Source: Deltaproteobacteria bacterium
GTDB taxonomy: Bacteria; SAR324; JACQKK01
Assembly (NCBI GenBank): GCA_029858505.1
Contig: JAOUEW010000002.1
Coordinates: 40,851-104,850 of the forward strand
DNA length: 64,000 nt
Direction of reading: 5' to 3'
Made by a program: the position numbers and the translations under genes. Every line of letters starts with the position of its first letter. The stretch's first letter is position 1. The notes beneath the pieces were generated by a model. The model searched no databases, was not told the origin of the DNA, and saw only the letters and a list, made by a program, of their open reading frames with translations. Shown piece after piece: positions 63,952 to 64,000 of the stretch.

Positions 63952-64000
63952 TTGACCGACACCAAATTCATCCGCAATTTCTGCATCATCGCCCACATAG
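63952..64000 (+). CDS. lepA: Elongation factor 4 (LepA), N-terminal fragment cut by window edge
   Basis: The last 49 bases encode (M)TDTKFIRNFCIIAHI, the standard opening of LepA just before its G1 loop. The start must be TTG 63952, since an in-frame TGA lies 12 nt upstream (63940-63942) and no ATG is in frame. LepA is a translational GTPase acting on ribosomes. Only 16 codons are visible. Confidence 0.85.
   Translation, partial: MTDTKFIRNFCIIAHI

Overview
This is a GC-rich (by eye about 60%) stretch of a Gram-negative (diderm) bacterial chromosome. The diderm evidence is a run of type II secretion genes, an outer-membrane porin, an LpoB-type activator lipoprotein and several lipoproteins. 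F-type ATP synthase genes with both b' and b subunits, next to housekeeping operons of proteobacterial type, fit the former Deltaproteobacteria or a neighbouring lineage. No rRNA or other decisive marker is present, so I do not name a taxon.

Layout. 1-5966: end of mltG, pseudopilin/assembly genes gspF-G-H-I-J-K, then birA. 6157-10031: an HU-type protein, a kinase-like fusion, a TerB-like protein and a tyrosine-recombinase-like protein that has lost most catalytic residues. 10247-12036: glnB-glnA. 12277-18741: smc overlapping a secreted CsgG/LpoB-like plus SUMF1 protein, a HEAT-repeat-like protein, and ispF. 19311-25618: an FmdB-like zinc ribbon and the ATP synthase cluster b'-b-delta-alpha-gamma-beta. 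25779-30844: small membrane and secreted proteins, fumC, a baeRF-type protein, mazG. 30841-34905: two large unknown proteins, one with a FliG-C-like end, and a divergent 58-residue protein. 35256-42658: a lamin-tail-like protein, an orphan HicB-like protein, ilvD, an orphan peptide-binding protein, alpha-carbonic anhydrase and a porin. 42792-43955: a noncoding tandem array of units of about 200-240 bp. 44023-50204: nnr and a large repeat protein ending in a Kelch-like propeller. 50643-55507: the SRP/ribosome/tRNA-modification operon ffh-rpsP-rimM-trmD-rplS-rnhB-yraN. 55759-63204: rpsT and a standalone rplC, then on the minus strand serB, a lipoprotein with lpoB, a diacylglycerol kinase and an RNB nuclease. 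63249-63909: a small AT-rich regulatory module. The first 49 bases of lepA end the window.

Two dispersed noncoding repeat families stand out. One is a MITE-like element of 170-180 bp with inverted ends around an ACCTCTGCATAA core, seen as two complete, one internally deleted and two decayed copies. The other is a hairpin-rich family that also builds the tandem array. Most of the coding content is ordinary core metabolism and information processing. The points worth a second look are the repeat families, the degenerate recombinase, the CsgG-like/SUMF1 fusion, the FliG-C-like locus, the alternating-repeat surface protein and the small ribbon-helix-helix module at the right end.
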